Shown here: positions 16,295 through 25,699 of the stretch, in pieces | Layout: each line of letters begins with the position of its first letter | Position numbering within the stretch: the stretch's first letter is position 1 | Assembly (NCBI GenBank): GCA_963511305.1 | Contig: CAUPIJ010000009.1 | Span: 1-61,469 of the forward strand | Direction: 5' to 3' | Length of the DNA: 61,469 nucleotides | DNA from: Propionimicrobium sp963511305 | GTDB lineage: Bacteria; Actinomycetota; Actinomycetes; Propionibacteriales; Propionibacteriaceae | Made by a program: the position numbers and the translations under genes | The notes under the pieces: model-generated | Databases searched by the model: none | What the model saw: only the letters and a program-made list of their open reading frames with translations | What the model was told of the DNA's origin: nothing

Positions 16295-18175
16295 ATCGTT
16301 TTTGATCTGCTCGGCGACCGCCTGCGCAGTCAGGCCGCATTCTTCGAGAATCTGCGATCGGCTGGCGTGCTTCAGGAACTTCTTCGGCACACCGAAGTGG
16401 CGCATCTTGGGCTGTGTGCATGCAATCTCGAGCTGCTCGCCGAGGCCACCTGCTACCAGGTCGTCCTCGATAGTTGCCACGTAGTCGTAGCCCTCGGCCA
16501 GGCGAACGAGCTCGTCGCTGACCGGAAGTGCCCAGAGCGGGTCGACTACGGTGACCGTGATGCCCTGCTCTTCAAGCAAACGCGCGGCCTCTATGGCCAT
16601 ATCGGCGAACTGTCCGTAGCAGACGATCAACGCTCTGGATTCGGGGTTTTCGACCAGATAGTCGATGCCGCCCTCGGTCTTGAGCGCCGGAATGGGATCC
16701 GGGAGCTTTTCCTTCGAGTAACGAATCACGGTTGGTGCGTCGTCTATCTCGACAGCGGCACTTAGCGCATCGCGCAGCCGCTGCTCATCGCGCGGAGAGG
16801 CTAGCTTGAGACCGGGAACGATAGACAATAGCGGCACGTCCCACATTCCGTTGTGGCTAGCTCCATCAGAACCAGTCACCCCGGAGCGATCGAGCACGAA
16901 CGTAACGCCGGCTTTGTGCAGGGCGACGTCCATCAGAACCTGGTCGAACGCGCGGTTCAGGAACGTCGAATACAGCGCCACCACCGGGTGCATTCCGGCT
17001 GCCGCGAGTCCGGCCGAAAAGGTTACCGCGTGCTGCTCGGCGATCCCGACGTCAAACGTGCGATCCGGGAACTCCTCGGCAAAATTCGCCAGGCCCACAG
17101 GATGCAGCATCGCGGCGGTGATGCCCACCACATTCTTCTTTTCGCGGCCGATCTTGACGATCTCGTCAGAGAACACGTCCGTCCAGGATTTCCCGTTATC
17201 GGCAACCAGCTTCTGACCGGTGACCTCGTCGATCTTGCCGACCGAATGAAACAGATCTTCGGAGAACTCTTCCGCCGCCTTGAAGCCCTTGCCCTTCTTG
17301 GTGATGACGTGAACGATGATCGGCCCGCCATAGTTTTTTGCCTGCTGCAGGGCGACGGCAAGGCTCTCCAGATTGTGGCCGTTGATCGGGCCAAGATACT
17401 TGATGCCCAGATCTGAGAACAGGCTTTGCGGGGCGAGGACATCCTTTATTCCTGCCTTCAGGCCGTGCAGCAACTCGAAGAGCGACTGACCGATCAGCGG
17501 TGCGCCCTTCACCGTCTTGCGCAAAATGTTGAGGGTGCCCTCGTAGCGCGGATCTGTGCGGAAACCAGAAAGCTGACGCGACAGGCCGCCCACGGTCGGT
17601 GAATAAGAACGGCCGTTGTCATTGACGATTATTACCAGTGGCAGGTCGTCCTCGACGGCGATATTGTCGAGTGCCTCCCAGGCCATGCCGCCGGTCAACG
17701 CACCATCGCCTATCAGGGCGGCAACAGTTCGATCGTTCTCGCCGTTGAGCCAAAAGCCTCTGGCGATGCCCCCCGCCCAAGACAGCGAGGTGGAGGCGTG
17801 CGAGTTCTCGACCCAGTCATGCTCGGACTCGTCGCGCGATGGATAACCCGAGAGCCCGTCCTTCTGGCGAAGAGACGCGAACTGATCGGCGCGTCCGGTC
17901 AGGATCTTGTGCACGTAGCTCTGGTGACCAGTGTCGAAAATGATGGGATCTTTGGGCGATTCGAAAACCAGGTGCATGGCAAGAGTCAGCTCAACCACGC
18001 CGAGATTTGGCCCCAGGTGGCCACCGGTAGCGCTTACGTGCTTAATCAGAAAACGCCTAATCTCTTCGGCCAAGTCCAAGAGCTGCCTGTAATCAAACTG
18101 CCGCAAATCCTTGGGATCTTTGATCTTGCTGATCAACGGAAAGCAAGCATCGAGCGCGTTCCGCTTGGCCTCCAT
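16283..18175 (-). CDS. dxs: 1-deoxy-D-xylulose-5-phosphate synthase
   Basis: DXS, about 630 residues, condenses pyruvate with glyceraldehyde 3-phosphate as the first step of the MEP isoprenoid pathway, using thiamine diphosphate. The ThDP motif begins GDGALTGGMAWEALDN. The N-terminal FDTGHQSYVHKILTGR and the transketolase-like FDVGIAEQHAVTFSAG are diagnostic. I chose the ATG at 18175 because AAGGGGG lies 6 nt before it; upstream in-frame ATGs at 18226 and 18196 give longer forms. No other isoprenoid gene is adjacent. Confidence 0.96.
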   Translation of the reverse strand: MEAKRNALDACFPLISKIKDPKDLRQFDYRQLLDLAEEIRRFLIKHVSATGGHLGPNLGVVELTLAMHLVFESPKDPIIFDTGHQSYVHKILTGRADQFASLRQKDGLSGYPSRDESEHDWVENSHASTSLSWAGGIARGFWLNGENDRTVAALIGDGALTGGMAWEALDNIAVEDDLPLVIIVNDNGRSYSPTVGGLSRQLSGFRTDPRYEGTLNILRKTVKGAPLIGQSLFELLHGLKAGIKDVLAPQSLFSDLGIKYLGPINGHNLESLAVALQQAKNYGGPIIVHVITKKGKGFKAAEEFSEDLFHSVGKIDEVTGQKLVADNGKSWTDVFSDEIVKIGREKKNVVGITAAMLHPVGLANFAEEFPDRTFDVGIAEQHAVTFSAGLAAAGMHPVVALYSTFLNRAFDQVLMDVALHKAGVTFVLDRSGVTGSDGASHNGMWDVPLLSIVPGLKLASPRDEQRLRDALSAAVEIDDAPTVIRYSKEKLPDPIPALKTEGGIDYLVENPESRALIVCYGQFADMAIEAARLLEEQGITVTVVDPLWALPVSDELVRLAEGYDYVATIEDDLVAGGLGEQLEIACTQPKMRHFGVPKKFLKHASRSQILEECGLTAQAVAEQIKNDLAG

Positions 18176-18238
18176 GCGCAGCCCCCTTTCGGTCATCTCA
18201 GCCAGTTCAAAGCATGAATCTAACAAGATTCCACTGTA

Positions 18239-18298
18239 GCGCCCCGAGGGATAATGACGAACTCGAAGTAATCAAATCGTCATCTACGCTCGGGGCGC
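18239..18298. repeat. Two-tier long inverted repeat between ABC operon and dxs
   Basis: A 10-bp outer stem (18239-18248 with 18289-18298, GCGCCCCGAG) and a 7-bp inner stem (18254-18260 with 18277-18283, ATGACGA) are separated by symmetrical 5-nt internal loops around a 16-nt apical loop. It begins 18 bp after the ABC permease stop. It could terminate that operon, although no T-run follows on the minus strand. Alternatively it could lie in the dxs leader. Confidence 0.6.
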
Positions 18299-18316
18299 TT
18301 GAGGTGCCAGTCAGGG

Positions 18317-19762
18317 CTAGTCGTTAGTACGATGTTGCTTTGCTAGAACTCTTCGATAAAGAGGGTGGCAGGCAAGAATTGCCAAAGCTGAGACAAGAAA
18401 TCCGGCTGCCATCAGCATCGACATTTGCTGATAGCTGGTTTCTGGCATTTCGCCCGTGACATTGTTGTACATGCGCGCCATCGGCACGGAAAACATGGTG
18501 CCTAGCAATCCAGCCATTAAAACAGCCAGCACGAGCGGGCCAAGAGTTTCAAGCCAGATGACTCGAAGCTCAAAAGACTTGGGCGCACCGATCTTCGCCA
18601 ACGCCCGTGACTGCTCTGCCCTTTCAATAACGCCCGACGCCTGATTAACTAGCATCGACACCGAATTGAGCACGAAGCTGATTACGAGCGTAATCATCAC
18701 GCCTTTGTTTATGTCCCAACGACTAAGTTCAACGAAGCTTTTAATTTTTTCATCAAAGGTCTGGTCTGTATTGAAAGAGACGGGCATATTCGCTACGTAG
18801 CCAGCAATGAAGGCCAACAGTCCCATGCCAAAAACTCTGCGCCAAGTCGCTTTGGGATCTGCGATAATTCTGCGTGCCGCGACCATCAGGGCCGGCCAGC
18901 GAAGCTTAGAAATTAGCCTCGCCAGAATCTGCAAAAGGTACGGGCCGAGCAAGTTGAAGCCGTAGACCACAGCCAAAACGATCGAACCCATGATAATGAA
19001 CGTGGTAGTTTGCGCGCTAAACACGAAGACTTGATTGGCTATCAGAGCACCCGCAACTAGGACAAAGAATGCCGCAACTCGCCAAGCCTTGAGAGCAGGT
19101 TTGTTGGCCTTCTTGGCAACTCCTAGCGGCGAAATCCTGACTTGCTGCATTCCCCACCAGGAGGAGGCCAGAGCTAGCAGCGTTAGGAAGCCGAGGACGC
19201 TCAGCAGAAGCCACCACGGCAGCAGCATTTCTTTTCTCTCTATCTGTGTTGCCTGAACGTCGAGCTTCGCCCAAAGAGGCAAACTAAGCAGGTAAATAAC
19301 GATTCCAGCGGCAGCTCCGATGATCGACTGAACGAAGCACTCGAGCAGGGCCATTCGAGTCACCTCGCCGGACGAGAGACCAAGCAGCCTCAGCGAGGCA
19401 AGCCGATTTTCGCGTCCTTTGGCTCCCAACACAGCAGACTTGGCAGCCAGCGAAATGATGGACGGAATGATTAACGCGCACGCGAAAATCGCTAGGCCGA
19501 AGTAGAAAATGAGCACGATCTTAAAACTCGGATCGATCGCGAGGACCTCGCCTATCAGCCCTGTGGGGTGATTTGCTCGGTTATAAAACATCCAGGCGCC
19601 GCCGGCGATCATCAGAGCTATCGAAATGGCAACTGTGTACGCGAAGATTCCTGCCAGATAAAGCAGAGATTCTCCTTCGCGCTGGCTCAGCCGGGCGCGC
19701 ACTAGGCGAGCGGTCAGGCCGCCCAGGCCATGCACCTGGCCAGTAAGCTCCTTTTGATTCAT
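18317..19762 (-). CDS. ABC transporter permease, FtsX-like
   Basis: A 481-residue permease with about ten predicted helices and two FtsX-like (MacB/LolE-type) modules, one near residues 85-215 (conserved RENRLASLRLLGLS) and one at the C-terminus (RAEQSRALAKIGAP). Such single large permeases export lipids, peptides or antibiotics, or sense cell-envelope antibiotics. Its start overlaps the ATPase stop by 4 bp. The pair faces a two-component system, which suggests an envelope-stress or drug-responsive exporter; the substrate cannot be told. Confidence 0.88.
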   Translation of the reverse strand: MNQKELTGQVHGLGGLTARLVRARLSQREGESLLYLAGIFAYTVAISIALMIAGGAWMFYNRANHPTGLIGEVLAIDPSFKIVLIFYFGLAIFACALIIPSIISLAAKSAVLGAKGRENRLASLRLLGLSSGEVTRMALLECFVQSIIGAAAGIVIYLLSLPLWAKLDVQATQIERKEMLLPWWLLLSVLGFLTLLALASSWWGMQQVRISPLGVAKKANKPALKAWRVAAFFVLVAGALIANQVFVFSAQTTTFIIMGSIVLAVVYGFNLLGPYLLQILARLISKLRWPALMVAARRIIADPKATWRRVFGMGLLAFIAGYVANMPVSFNTDQTFDEKIKSFVELSRWDINKGVMITLVISFVLNSVSMLVNQASGVIERAEQSRALAKIGAPKSFELRVIWLETLGPLVLAVLMAGLLGTMFSVPMARMYNNVTGEMPETSYQQMSMLMAAGFLVSALAILACHPLYRRVLAKQHRTND

Positions 19763-20457
19763 CGCGCGCTCCCCTGGTCTAGCGTGCGGTCGGAGTGAAT
19801 CAGGCCGTCACGAATCTCTATGAACCTCGAGCACCAGCGGGCAACGTTCAAATCGTGGGTGACTAGCACCAGCGACGCGCCTGTCTGCTTTACGACAGTG
19901 GTGAGCATCTGCATCATCTCGTGGCCGCTATTCTGGTCGAGAGCACCCGAGGGTTCGTCTGCGAAGACGACCTTTGGGTTTCCAACCAACGCCCTAGCAA
20001 TTGCCACACGTTGGGACTGGCCACCAGACATGTCACCGGGGCGTCGATTAATCAGATCGCCGATACCAAGCCGAGCCAGAGTCTGGTCGGCCATAGCCAC
20101 CGCCTTACTCCTGGAAGTGCCGGTAAGCATTAACGGCAGAGCGACATTTTCGCGGGCCGGAAGCTCAGGAATAAGTTGGCCGTCCTGAAAGACAAACCCG
20201 AACTGGGTTAGGCGAAGCCTAGAGCGCTTGGCATCGCTCAAATCTGAAATGTTTGTCCCACAAAATTCAACCTGTCCGCTGTCTGGAACCAGGACTCCGC
20301 TGAGGCAGTGCAACAGGGTCGATTTACCAGATCCCGAAGGCCCCATCACCGCCACAGATTCACCCTTGGCAATCTGAAGCGAAACGCCTGCTAGAGCATG
20401 TACCTGACCAAATTGTTTCGTAATGTCTCGAGTCTCGAGCGCTATGTCGTTTGTCAT
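19759..20457 (-). CDS. ABC transporter ATP-binding protein
   Basis: A 232-residue ATPase of the LolD/MacB/FtsE group. Walker A is GPSGSGKST, the signature MSGGQSQR, Walker B VVFADEPSGALD and the switch His is in LVTHD. It is first in a two-gene operon with the FtsX-like permease (ATGA-type overlap). Divergent from the histidine kinase gene across a 112-bp region containing a perfect-arm palindrome. Confidence 0.94.
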   Translation of the reverse strand: MTNDIALETRDITKQFGQVHALAGVSLQIAKGESVAVMGPSGSGKSTLLHCLSGVLVPDSGQVEFCGTNISDLSDAKRSRLRLTQFGFVFQDGQLIPELPARENVALPLMLTGTSRSKAVAMADQTLARLGIGDLINRRPGDMSGGQSQRVAIARALVGNPKVVFADEPSGALDQNSGHEMMQMLTTVVKQTGASLVLVTHDLNVARWCSRFIEIRDGLIHSDRTLDQGSAR

Positions 20458-20514
20458 GCTTATATTCCAGTTTCTGAGCGGCAGTTTTTGAACAGTGCCA
20501 GCTAGCCTTTTAAA

Positions 20515-20532
20515 GGTAGTGCCAGCACTACC
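20515..20532. promoter_or_regulatory. Palindromic operator candidate between ABC operon and two-component genes
   Basis: GGTAGTGC and GCACTACC form perfect 8-bp arms around CA, in the middle of the divergent intergenic region. It is the best candidate binding site for the LuxR-type response regulator encoded alongside. Assignment is inference from position and symmetry. Confidence 0.55.
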
Positions 20533-20536
20533 CCAG

Positions 20537-20552
20537 TTTGAACTGTTTCAAA
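20537..20552. promoter_or_regulatory. Second palindrome, TTTGAA-N4-TTCAAA
   Basis: TTTGAA and TTCAAA flank CTGT, 4 bp after the first palindrome. A related TTTGAACAG half-site occurs near 20487. It may overlap the kinase promoter. Low-level evidence only. Confidence 0.4.
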
Positions 20553-20569
20553 GTTATTATTGTTAAGTG

Positions 20570-21307
20570 ATGTTCGGTAGGCGCAAGAAACATGTTTCGC
20601 ATGAGGACGAAAATGCCAAAAAGATCGCCGACCTGATTCGCTCTAGACGGGCAATCGTAGACGCCTACGAAATTGAACGGCAACGCATCGAACGAAATCT
20701 GCATGACGGCACTCAGCAGTATCTGGTTGCTGCGGCTATGAAATTGGGCGAGGCACAGCTATCGCCTTCGCTATCGGCAGACCTGAAACTTGCCTCGCTG
20801 ATTTCCGAGGCCAAAGACGCAGTCAGGCAGGGGCTGGATTCTCTTCGAGAGACTGTGCGCGGCATTCATCCGCAGGTCTTATTGGAACTCGGCCTGGTTG
20901 CTGCCATCAACGATATTGCTAGTAAGTCTGGGGGCAAGGTTCGGGTAATTTGCCCTAACCCTCTACCCGAGCTACCCGAGGGAGTGTTGGCCGCGGCCTA
21001 CTTCTTTACCAGCGAGGCGATCGCCAATTCGGCTAAGCATGCCCCTGAGGCGTCAGTCAGCGCCCTCATCACTAGTGGCGAGAATTTGTCCGTTTCGGTG
21101 GTTGACGATGGCCCGGGCGGCGCGCACTTTAAGCAAGGCCACGGCCTAGCTGGTCTGCGCGAACGACTGGCGGCCTTCGGCGGCACTTTGACTATCTCTA
21201 GCCCACCTGGAGGCCCGACTCGGATCTCTGCCGAGCTACCGCTGCTAGTAGAGCGCTGGCACCCCACCATCAACCTTGCCCAAAAGAACGGAGAGAAAAA
21301 TGAGTGA
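20570..21307 (+). CDS. Soluble sensor histidine kinase (HisKA_3 type)
   Basis: About 245 residues. The phospho-acceptor motif is ERQRIERNLHDGTQQ, typical of NarL/LiaS-class kinases, and the C-terminal HATPase has DDGPGG and the HGLAGLRERL box. There is no membrane helix or recognisable sensor domain, only about 35 basic and charged residues before the dimerisation helix. The input signal must therefore come from a partner, plausibly the divergent ABC permease. A GTG directly precedes the ATG at 20570; neither has a strong ribosome site. It overlaps the regulator gene by 8 bp. Confidence 0.92.
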   Translation: MFGRRKKHVSHEDENAKKIADLIRSRRAIVDAYEIERQRIERNLHDGTQQYLVAAAMKLGEAQLSPSLSADLKLASLISEAKDAVRQGLDSLRETVRGIHPQVLLELGLVAAINDIASKSGGKVRVICPNPLPELPEGVLAAAYFFTSEAIANSAKHAPEASVSALITSGENLSVSVVDDGPGGAHFKQGHGLAGLRERLAAFGGTLTISSPPGGPTRISAELPLLVERWHPTINLAQKNGEKNE

Positions 21308-21968
21308 AGCCAAAACTCTTGTTTTAGCTGATGACTCTGCTCTACTTCGCGAAGGTCTGGTAGGTCTACTAGAGCGGCAAGGTTTCAAAGTAATTGCTCA
21401 CGTAAGCGACGCAACGCAGCTGGGCAAGACGCTAACTGATCTTGCAGATAATGACGGCCTACCGGATGCCTTAGTGACAGATGTCAGGATGCCTCCAAAC
21501 ATGAGCAATGACGGCCTTGAGGTAGCCATCGAGTTCAAGGAAAAGTATCCGCAGATGGCTGTGATGGTGCTCAGCCAGTACGTGGCGCCCGGTTATGCCC
21601 AGCAGCTCTTCGCACTACCGGCCAGCAACGGCGGCATTGGCTATCTGTTAAAAGATCGAGTCAGCAACGTCGTCGATTTCATTAGTTCGCTGCGCCTGAT
21701 CATCTCCGGTGGCGTAGTCATCGACCCGCAGGTCGCCCAGGCGATGATGAACAACAGCAGGATGGGGCTTGGCTCGCTGACGGCGCGCGAGGCTGAGGTT
21801 TTGGAGCTGATGGCCCAGGGCCTATCGAATAAGCAGATCGCCCAGCAGCTGGTGCTTTCTTCCGCTGCCGTGGCCAAGCACGTGTCGAATATCTTTTCGA
21901 AGCTCGGCCTGGAGCCGGGCGAAGAGAACAGGCGAGTCAGAGCAATCCTGACTTTCCTAGTCGAGTAG
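21300..21968 (+). CDS. LuxR/NarL-type response regulator
   Basis: About 222 residues. The receiver domain has acidic residues ADDSALLRE, the phospho-acceptor Asp in ALVTDVRMPP and the conserved Lys in YLLKDRV. The C-terminal LuxR HTH reads LTAREAEVLELMAQGLSNKQ. ATG at 21300 follows GGAGAG. It is co-translated with the kinase. It likely controls the divergent ABC transporter and itself through the intergenic palindromes. Confidence 0.95.
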   Translation: MSEAKTLVLADDSALLREGLVGLLERQGFKVIAHVSDATQLGKTLTDLADNDGLPDALVTDVRMPPNMSNDGLEVAIEFKEKYPQMAVMVLSQYVAPGYAQQLFALPASNGGIGYLLKDRVSNVVDFISSLRLIISGGVVIDPQVAQAMMNNSRMGLGSLTAREAEVLELMAQGLSNKQIAQQLVLSSAAVAKHVSNIFSKLGLEPGEENRRVRAILTFLVE

Positions 21969-22055
21969 TTGTTTGTCTCAGTTGTCTTTTAGCCAACACC
22001 ATAAAATATTAACTTCAATGAGATAATTAGCAGATAACAGGATTGAGGAGGAGAA

Positions 22056-22955
22056 ATGGCATCGACTGACGTCTCAAAAGTGTACGGCACTGTGGTTGGA
22101 ATTGATGGATCTGAGAACTCCTATCTAGCCACTCAGTGGGCTGCCAAGTGGGCGAAGGCTCACGGCACCGGCCTCACCATCGTGATGGTTCAGCCCGAGG
22201 TAGTGGTGCCTCGCAAATCTCTCGTGTGGAAGGCGATGCTTGAGGTTAACTACTCCGAGCACCAGAAAGAGAAGTATCTCGCCAGGCTCGAGAACGCCAA
22301 GACCCAGGCCGCCGCCGCTGTAGACGGGCTCGAAATCAACGCGATGCTTCTTGAGGGCGACGTGGCAGGAAAGCTGGTTGAGATCACCAAGAACTGCGAC
22401 ACGCTCATCCTCGGCAAGCGCGGCGCTGGCCAGGCCAGCATCTTCACGCTGGGCGGTGTTGCCGATTCGGTGGTCACCAACGCCAAGGGCACGGTTGTTA
22501 CTATTCCGCACGACTACCATGAACGCCCGGGAGGCCCGGTCGTGGTTGGTATTGACGACGATGCGCGAGCGCTGGAAACCGTGCGCTACGCATTCGAGCA
22601 GGCCGACAGGCTGAACGCTCCCCTGGTGGTGCTGCACGCGTGGTACGCGCCGCCGGCCGCCAGCGAGGCGACAATGGTGGTGCTCGTCGACGCTGACGAA
22701 ATCAACGAGGAAGCCCACTCGTTCATCCAGTCCACGGTGGCGGATCTGGCTAAGGAGTATCCGAACGTCAAGGTCACCTCGAAGGTGGTCAACTCGAACC
22801 CCGGTGACGCGCTAGCCGACGAGTCCAAGCACGCCCAACTAATCGTGGTTTCCAGCCGCGGCAGGGGCGGTTTCACCGGACTGCTGTTGGGCAGCACCAG
22901 CCGTCGAGTGGTCAGGCTGAGCAGCGCGCCGAGCGCGATCATCCGCTGTCACTAA
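22056..22955 (+). CDS. Universal stress protein, tandem UspA domains
   Basis: A 299-residue protein with two UspA domains (about residues 8-150 and 158-299). The nucleotide-binding G-2X-G-9X-G(S/T) motif is present in the second domain as SRGRGGFTGLLLGSTSRR and in a related form in the first as GKRGAGQASIFTLGGVAD. Proteins of this type bind ATP and promote survival in stasis or hypoxia in actinobacteria. GAGGAG lies before the ATG. It is transcribed alone and ends at a bidirectional terminator shared with acn. Confidence 0.94.
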   Translation: MASTDVSKVYGTVVGIDGSENSYLATQWAAKWAKAHGTGLTIVMVQPEVVVPRKSLVWKAMLEVNYSEHQKEKYLARLENAKTQAAAAVDGLEINAMLLEGDVAGKLVEITKNCDTLILGKRGAGQASIFTLGGVADSVVTNAKGTVVTIPHDYHERPGGPVVVGIDDDARALETVRYAFEQADRLNAPLVVLHAWYAPPAASEATMVVLVDADEINEEAHSFIQSTVADLAKEYPNVKVTSKVVNSNPGDALADESKHAQLIVVSSRGRGGFTGLLLGSTSRRVVRLSSAPSAIIRCH

Positions 22956-22976
22956 CAAACAGTTCTAACAAAAACA

Positions 22977-23015
22977 AAGCTATGGCTGGTTTGTACGCCG
23001 GCCATAGCTTTTTAT
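22977..23015. terminator. Bidirectional terminator between usp and acn
   Basis: AAAGCTATGGC and GCCATAGCTTT form an 11-bp stem with TTTTTAT on the plus side and a T-rich tract (TTTGTTTTTG) on the minus side. It serves the convergent universal stress protein and aconitase genes. Confidence 0.88.
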
Positions 23016-23017
23016 CT

Positions 23018-25687
23018 TTACTTATTCAGCAGCGAGCGCAGCACGTACTGCATGATGCCGCCGTTCAGGTAATAGTCGCGCTCTGCGGGAGTGTCGATGC
23101 GCACGACCGCATCGAATTCGATGCTCTTATCGCCCGTCGCGGTGACTTTGACCGTCTTTGGCGTGGTGCCCTCGTTGAGCTGCGTGATGCCGCTGATCGC
23201 AAAGGTCTCCTCGCCACTCAGGCCCAGGCTGTCGGCGTCCTGGCCGTCCGGGAACTGCAGCGGAAGTACGCCCATTCCGATCAGGTTACTGCGGTGGATA
23301 CGCTCGTAGCTGGCCGCGATCACGGCCTTCACGCCAAGCAGCATCGTGCCCTTCGCAGCCCAGTCGCGGGAGCTGCCGGAGCCGTATTCCTTGCCGGCGA
23401 GCACAACCAGATCGGTCGAATTCTTGGCGTAGTTCATCGCCGCATCGTAGACGGTGGTAACTGGGGCTTCGTCTTGGGTGAAGTCCCTAGTGAAGCCGCC
23501 CTCGGTGCCGGGTGCTAGCTGGTTGCGCAAGCGAATGTTAGCGAAGGTGCCGCGAATCATCACCTCGTGGTTACCGCGACGCGAGCCGTAGGAGTTGAAG
23601 TCCTTGCGATCGACGCCGTGATCCTGCAGATATTTGCCCGCGGGCGAATCCTGCTTGATGGCTCCTGCCGGGCTGATGTGGTCGGTGGTCACCGAATCGC
23701 CCAGCTTGAGCAGCACTCGAGCGTCCGAGATGTCGGAAATCGGAGCAGGCTGCGCAGGCATCTTCTCGAAGTACGGTGGCTTGCGCACGTAGGTGGAATC
23801 GTCTTTCCAGTCGAAGATCTCGCCGCTTGGAGTCTCCAGGTTCTGCCAGCGCTCGTCGCCCTTGAAAACGTCCGTGTATGAATCGGTGTACATCTTGGTG
23901 TTGATGTAGGCGCCCATTACCTCGTCGATCTGCTGCGGGCTAGGCCAAATGTCCTCGAGCATCACGTCGTTGCCCTCGGAGTCTTTGCCGAGCGGTTGGG
24001 CGGTGATGTCGACGTCCATGTTTCCGGCGATCGCGTAAGCCACCACCAGCGGCGGGCTGGCCAGGTAGTTCATCTTGACGTCGGGGTTGATGCGCCCCTC
24101 GAAGTTGCGGTTACCAGATAGCACCGAGGTGATGACAACATCAGACTCGTTGGCCGCCTCGGAAACCTGCTTGATCAGCGGACCGGAGTTGCCGATACAG
24201 GTGGTGCAGCCGTAGCCGACGACGTCGAAACCTAGCTTGGCTAGGGGTTCCAGCAGGCCGGAATCGCTCAGGTAGTCGGTCACCACCTGTGAGCCGGGAG
24301 CCAGCGTCGTCTTAACCCAGGGCTTGCGGGTCAGGCCCATCTCGACGGCGTTCTTAGCCAGCAGTCCGGCCGCGATCATCACCGAGGGGTTAGAGGTGTT
24401 GGTGCAAGACGTGATCGCCGCGACGCCAACCGTGCCATTGGTCAGCGTGACGTCTTGGCCGTCGATTGCGGTGTCGAAGTCCCGGCTGTTGTCGGTGGTG
24501 TAATCCTTGACGGTCTCGTCGAAGGTTTGCGCGGCCTTACTGAGCAGGATGCGATCCTGCGGGCGCTTGGGGCCCGCGATCGAGGGGCGAACCTCGGAAA
24601 GATCCAGCTCGAGATATTCCGAATAATCAGGCTCGGCCTGCGGATCGAACCAGATGCCCTGCGCCTTGGCGTAGGCCTCGACGAGCTTGATTTGGTGCTC
24701 GTCGCGGCCAGTCAGGCGCAAGTAATCGGTGGTGGCCTCGTCGATCGGGAAGACCGCGATGGTCGAGCCGTATTCAGGGCTCATATTGCCGATGGTCGCG
24801 CGGTTTGCCAGCGGCACCTCGGAGACACCAGGGCCATAGAACTCGACGAATTTGCCCACCACCCCGCGCTGGCGAAGCATGTCGGTGATGGTCAGCACCA
24901 GGTCGGTGGCGGTGGCAGCGGCGGGCAGCTTGCCGGTCAGCTTGAAACCAACGACCTGCGGAATCAACATGCTAACGGGCTGGCCGAGCATTGCGGCCTC
25001 CGCCTCGATGCCGCCGACGCCCCAGCCGACGACGCCCAGACCGTTGACCATGGTGGTGTGCGAGTCGGTGCCGACGCAGGTATCCGGGTAGGCGATCAGA
25101 GAGCCACCAGATTCCTTAGAAAAGACGACACGAGCCAGGTGCTCGATGTTGACCTGGTGAATGATGCCGGTGCCTGGCGGCACCACCTTGAAGTTATCGA
25201 ACGCGCCCTGACCCCAGCGCAAGAACTGGTAGCGCTCCTTATTGCGCTGGTATTCGAGCTCGGTGTTGATGGCCAGCGCCTGCTTAGAACCGAAGGCGTC
25301 CGCCACGACGGAGTGGTCGATGACCATCTCGGCGGGGCTGAGCGGATTGATCTTGTCGACGTCACCGCCGAGCTCTTTCATGGCGTCGCGCATCGCGGCC
25401 AGATCAACCACGCACGGTACGCCGGTGAAGTCCTGCATCACTACCCTGGCCGGAGTGAACTGGATCTCATGGGACGGCTCGCTCTTGGCGTCCCAGTTGG
25501 CCAGCGCAGAGATGTCGTCGGCAGTAATGTTTTCGCCGTCTTCCAGGCGAAGAAGATTCTCTAGCAGGATCTTTAGGCTGTACGGCAGCCTTTCTTGCCC
25601 TGCGACGGCGTCTAGGCGGAAGAAATTGTATTCTTTGCCGTCCACATCGAGCGTGGACTTCGCGTTGAAACTATTCAGACTGGCCAC
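23018..25687 (-). CDS. acn: Aconitate hydratase A
   Basis: About 889 residues, the AcnA/IRP1-type aconitase that isomerises citrate to isocitrate through a [4Fe-4S] cluster. The cluster cysteines are in AITSCTNTSNPS and VVGYGCTTCIGNSG. The substrate-binding GREYGSGSSRDWA-type loop appears as GKEYGSGSSRDWA near the C-terminus. The GTG at 25687 is preferred: AGGAGG lies 5 nt upstream, while a TTG one codon earlier is too close. The palindrome at 25700-25721 lies immediately upstream of the ribosome site, matching the one at icd. Confidence 0.97.
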   Translation of the reverse strand: MASLNSFNAKSTLDVDGKEYNFFRLDAVAGQERLPYSLKILLENLLRLEDGENITADDISALANWDAKSEPSHEIQFTPARVVMQDFTGVPCVVDLAAMRDAMKELGGDVDKINPLSPAEMVIDHSVVADAFGSKQALAINTELEYQRNKERYQFLRWGQGAFDNFKVVPPGTGIIHQVNIEHLARVVFSKESGGSLIAYPDTCVGTDSHTTMVNGLGVVGWGVGGIEAEAAMLGQPVSMLIPQVVGFKLTGKLPAAATATDLVLTITDMLRQRGVVGKFVEFYGPGVSEVPLANRATIGNMSPEYGSTIAVFPIDEATTDYLRLTGRDEHQIKLVEAYAKAQGIWFDPQAEPDYSEYLELDLSEVRPSIAGPKRPQDRILLSKAAQTFDETVKDYTTDNSRDFDTAIDGQDVTLTNGTVGVAAITSCTNTSNPSVMIAAGLLAKNAVEMGLTRKPWVKTTLAPGSQVVTDYLSDSGLLEPLAKLGFDVVGYGCTTCIGNSGPLIKQVSEAANESDVVITSVLSGNRNFEGRINPDVKMNYLASPPLVVAYAIAGNMDVDITAQPLGKDSEGNDVMLEDIWPSPQQIDEVMGAYINTKMYTDSYTDVFKGDERWQNLETPSGEIFDWKDDSTYVRKPPYFEKMPAQPAPISDISDARVLLKLGDSVTTDHISPAGAIKQDSPAGKYLQDHGVDRKDFNSYGSRRGNHEVMIRGTFANIRLRNQLAPGTEGGFTRDFTQDEAPVTTVYDAAMNYAKNSTDLVVLAGKEYGSGSSRDWAAKGTMLLGVKAVIAASYERIHRSNLIGMGVLPLQFPDGQDADSLGLSGEETFAISGITQLNEGTTPKTVKVTATGDKSIEFDAVVRIDTPAERDYYLNGGIMQYVLRSLLNK

Positions 25688-25699
25688 CAAAACCTCCTA

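Noticed and set aside
24455..25564. 369-codon plus-strand frame opposite acn
   Set aside because: Antisense shadow of aconitase, caused by the G/C-biased third codon positions; the acn frame contains all cluster motifs.
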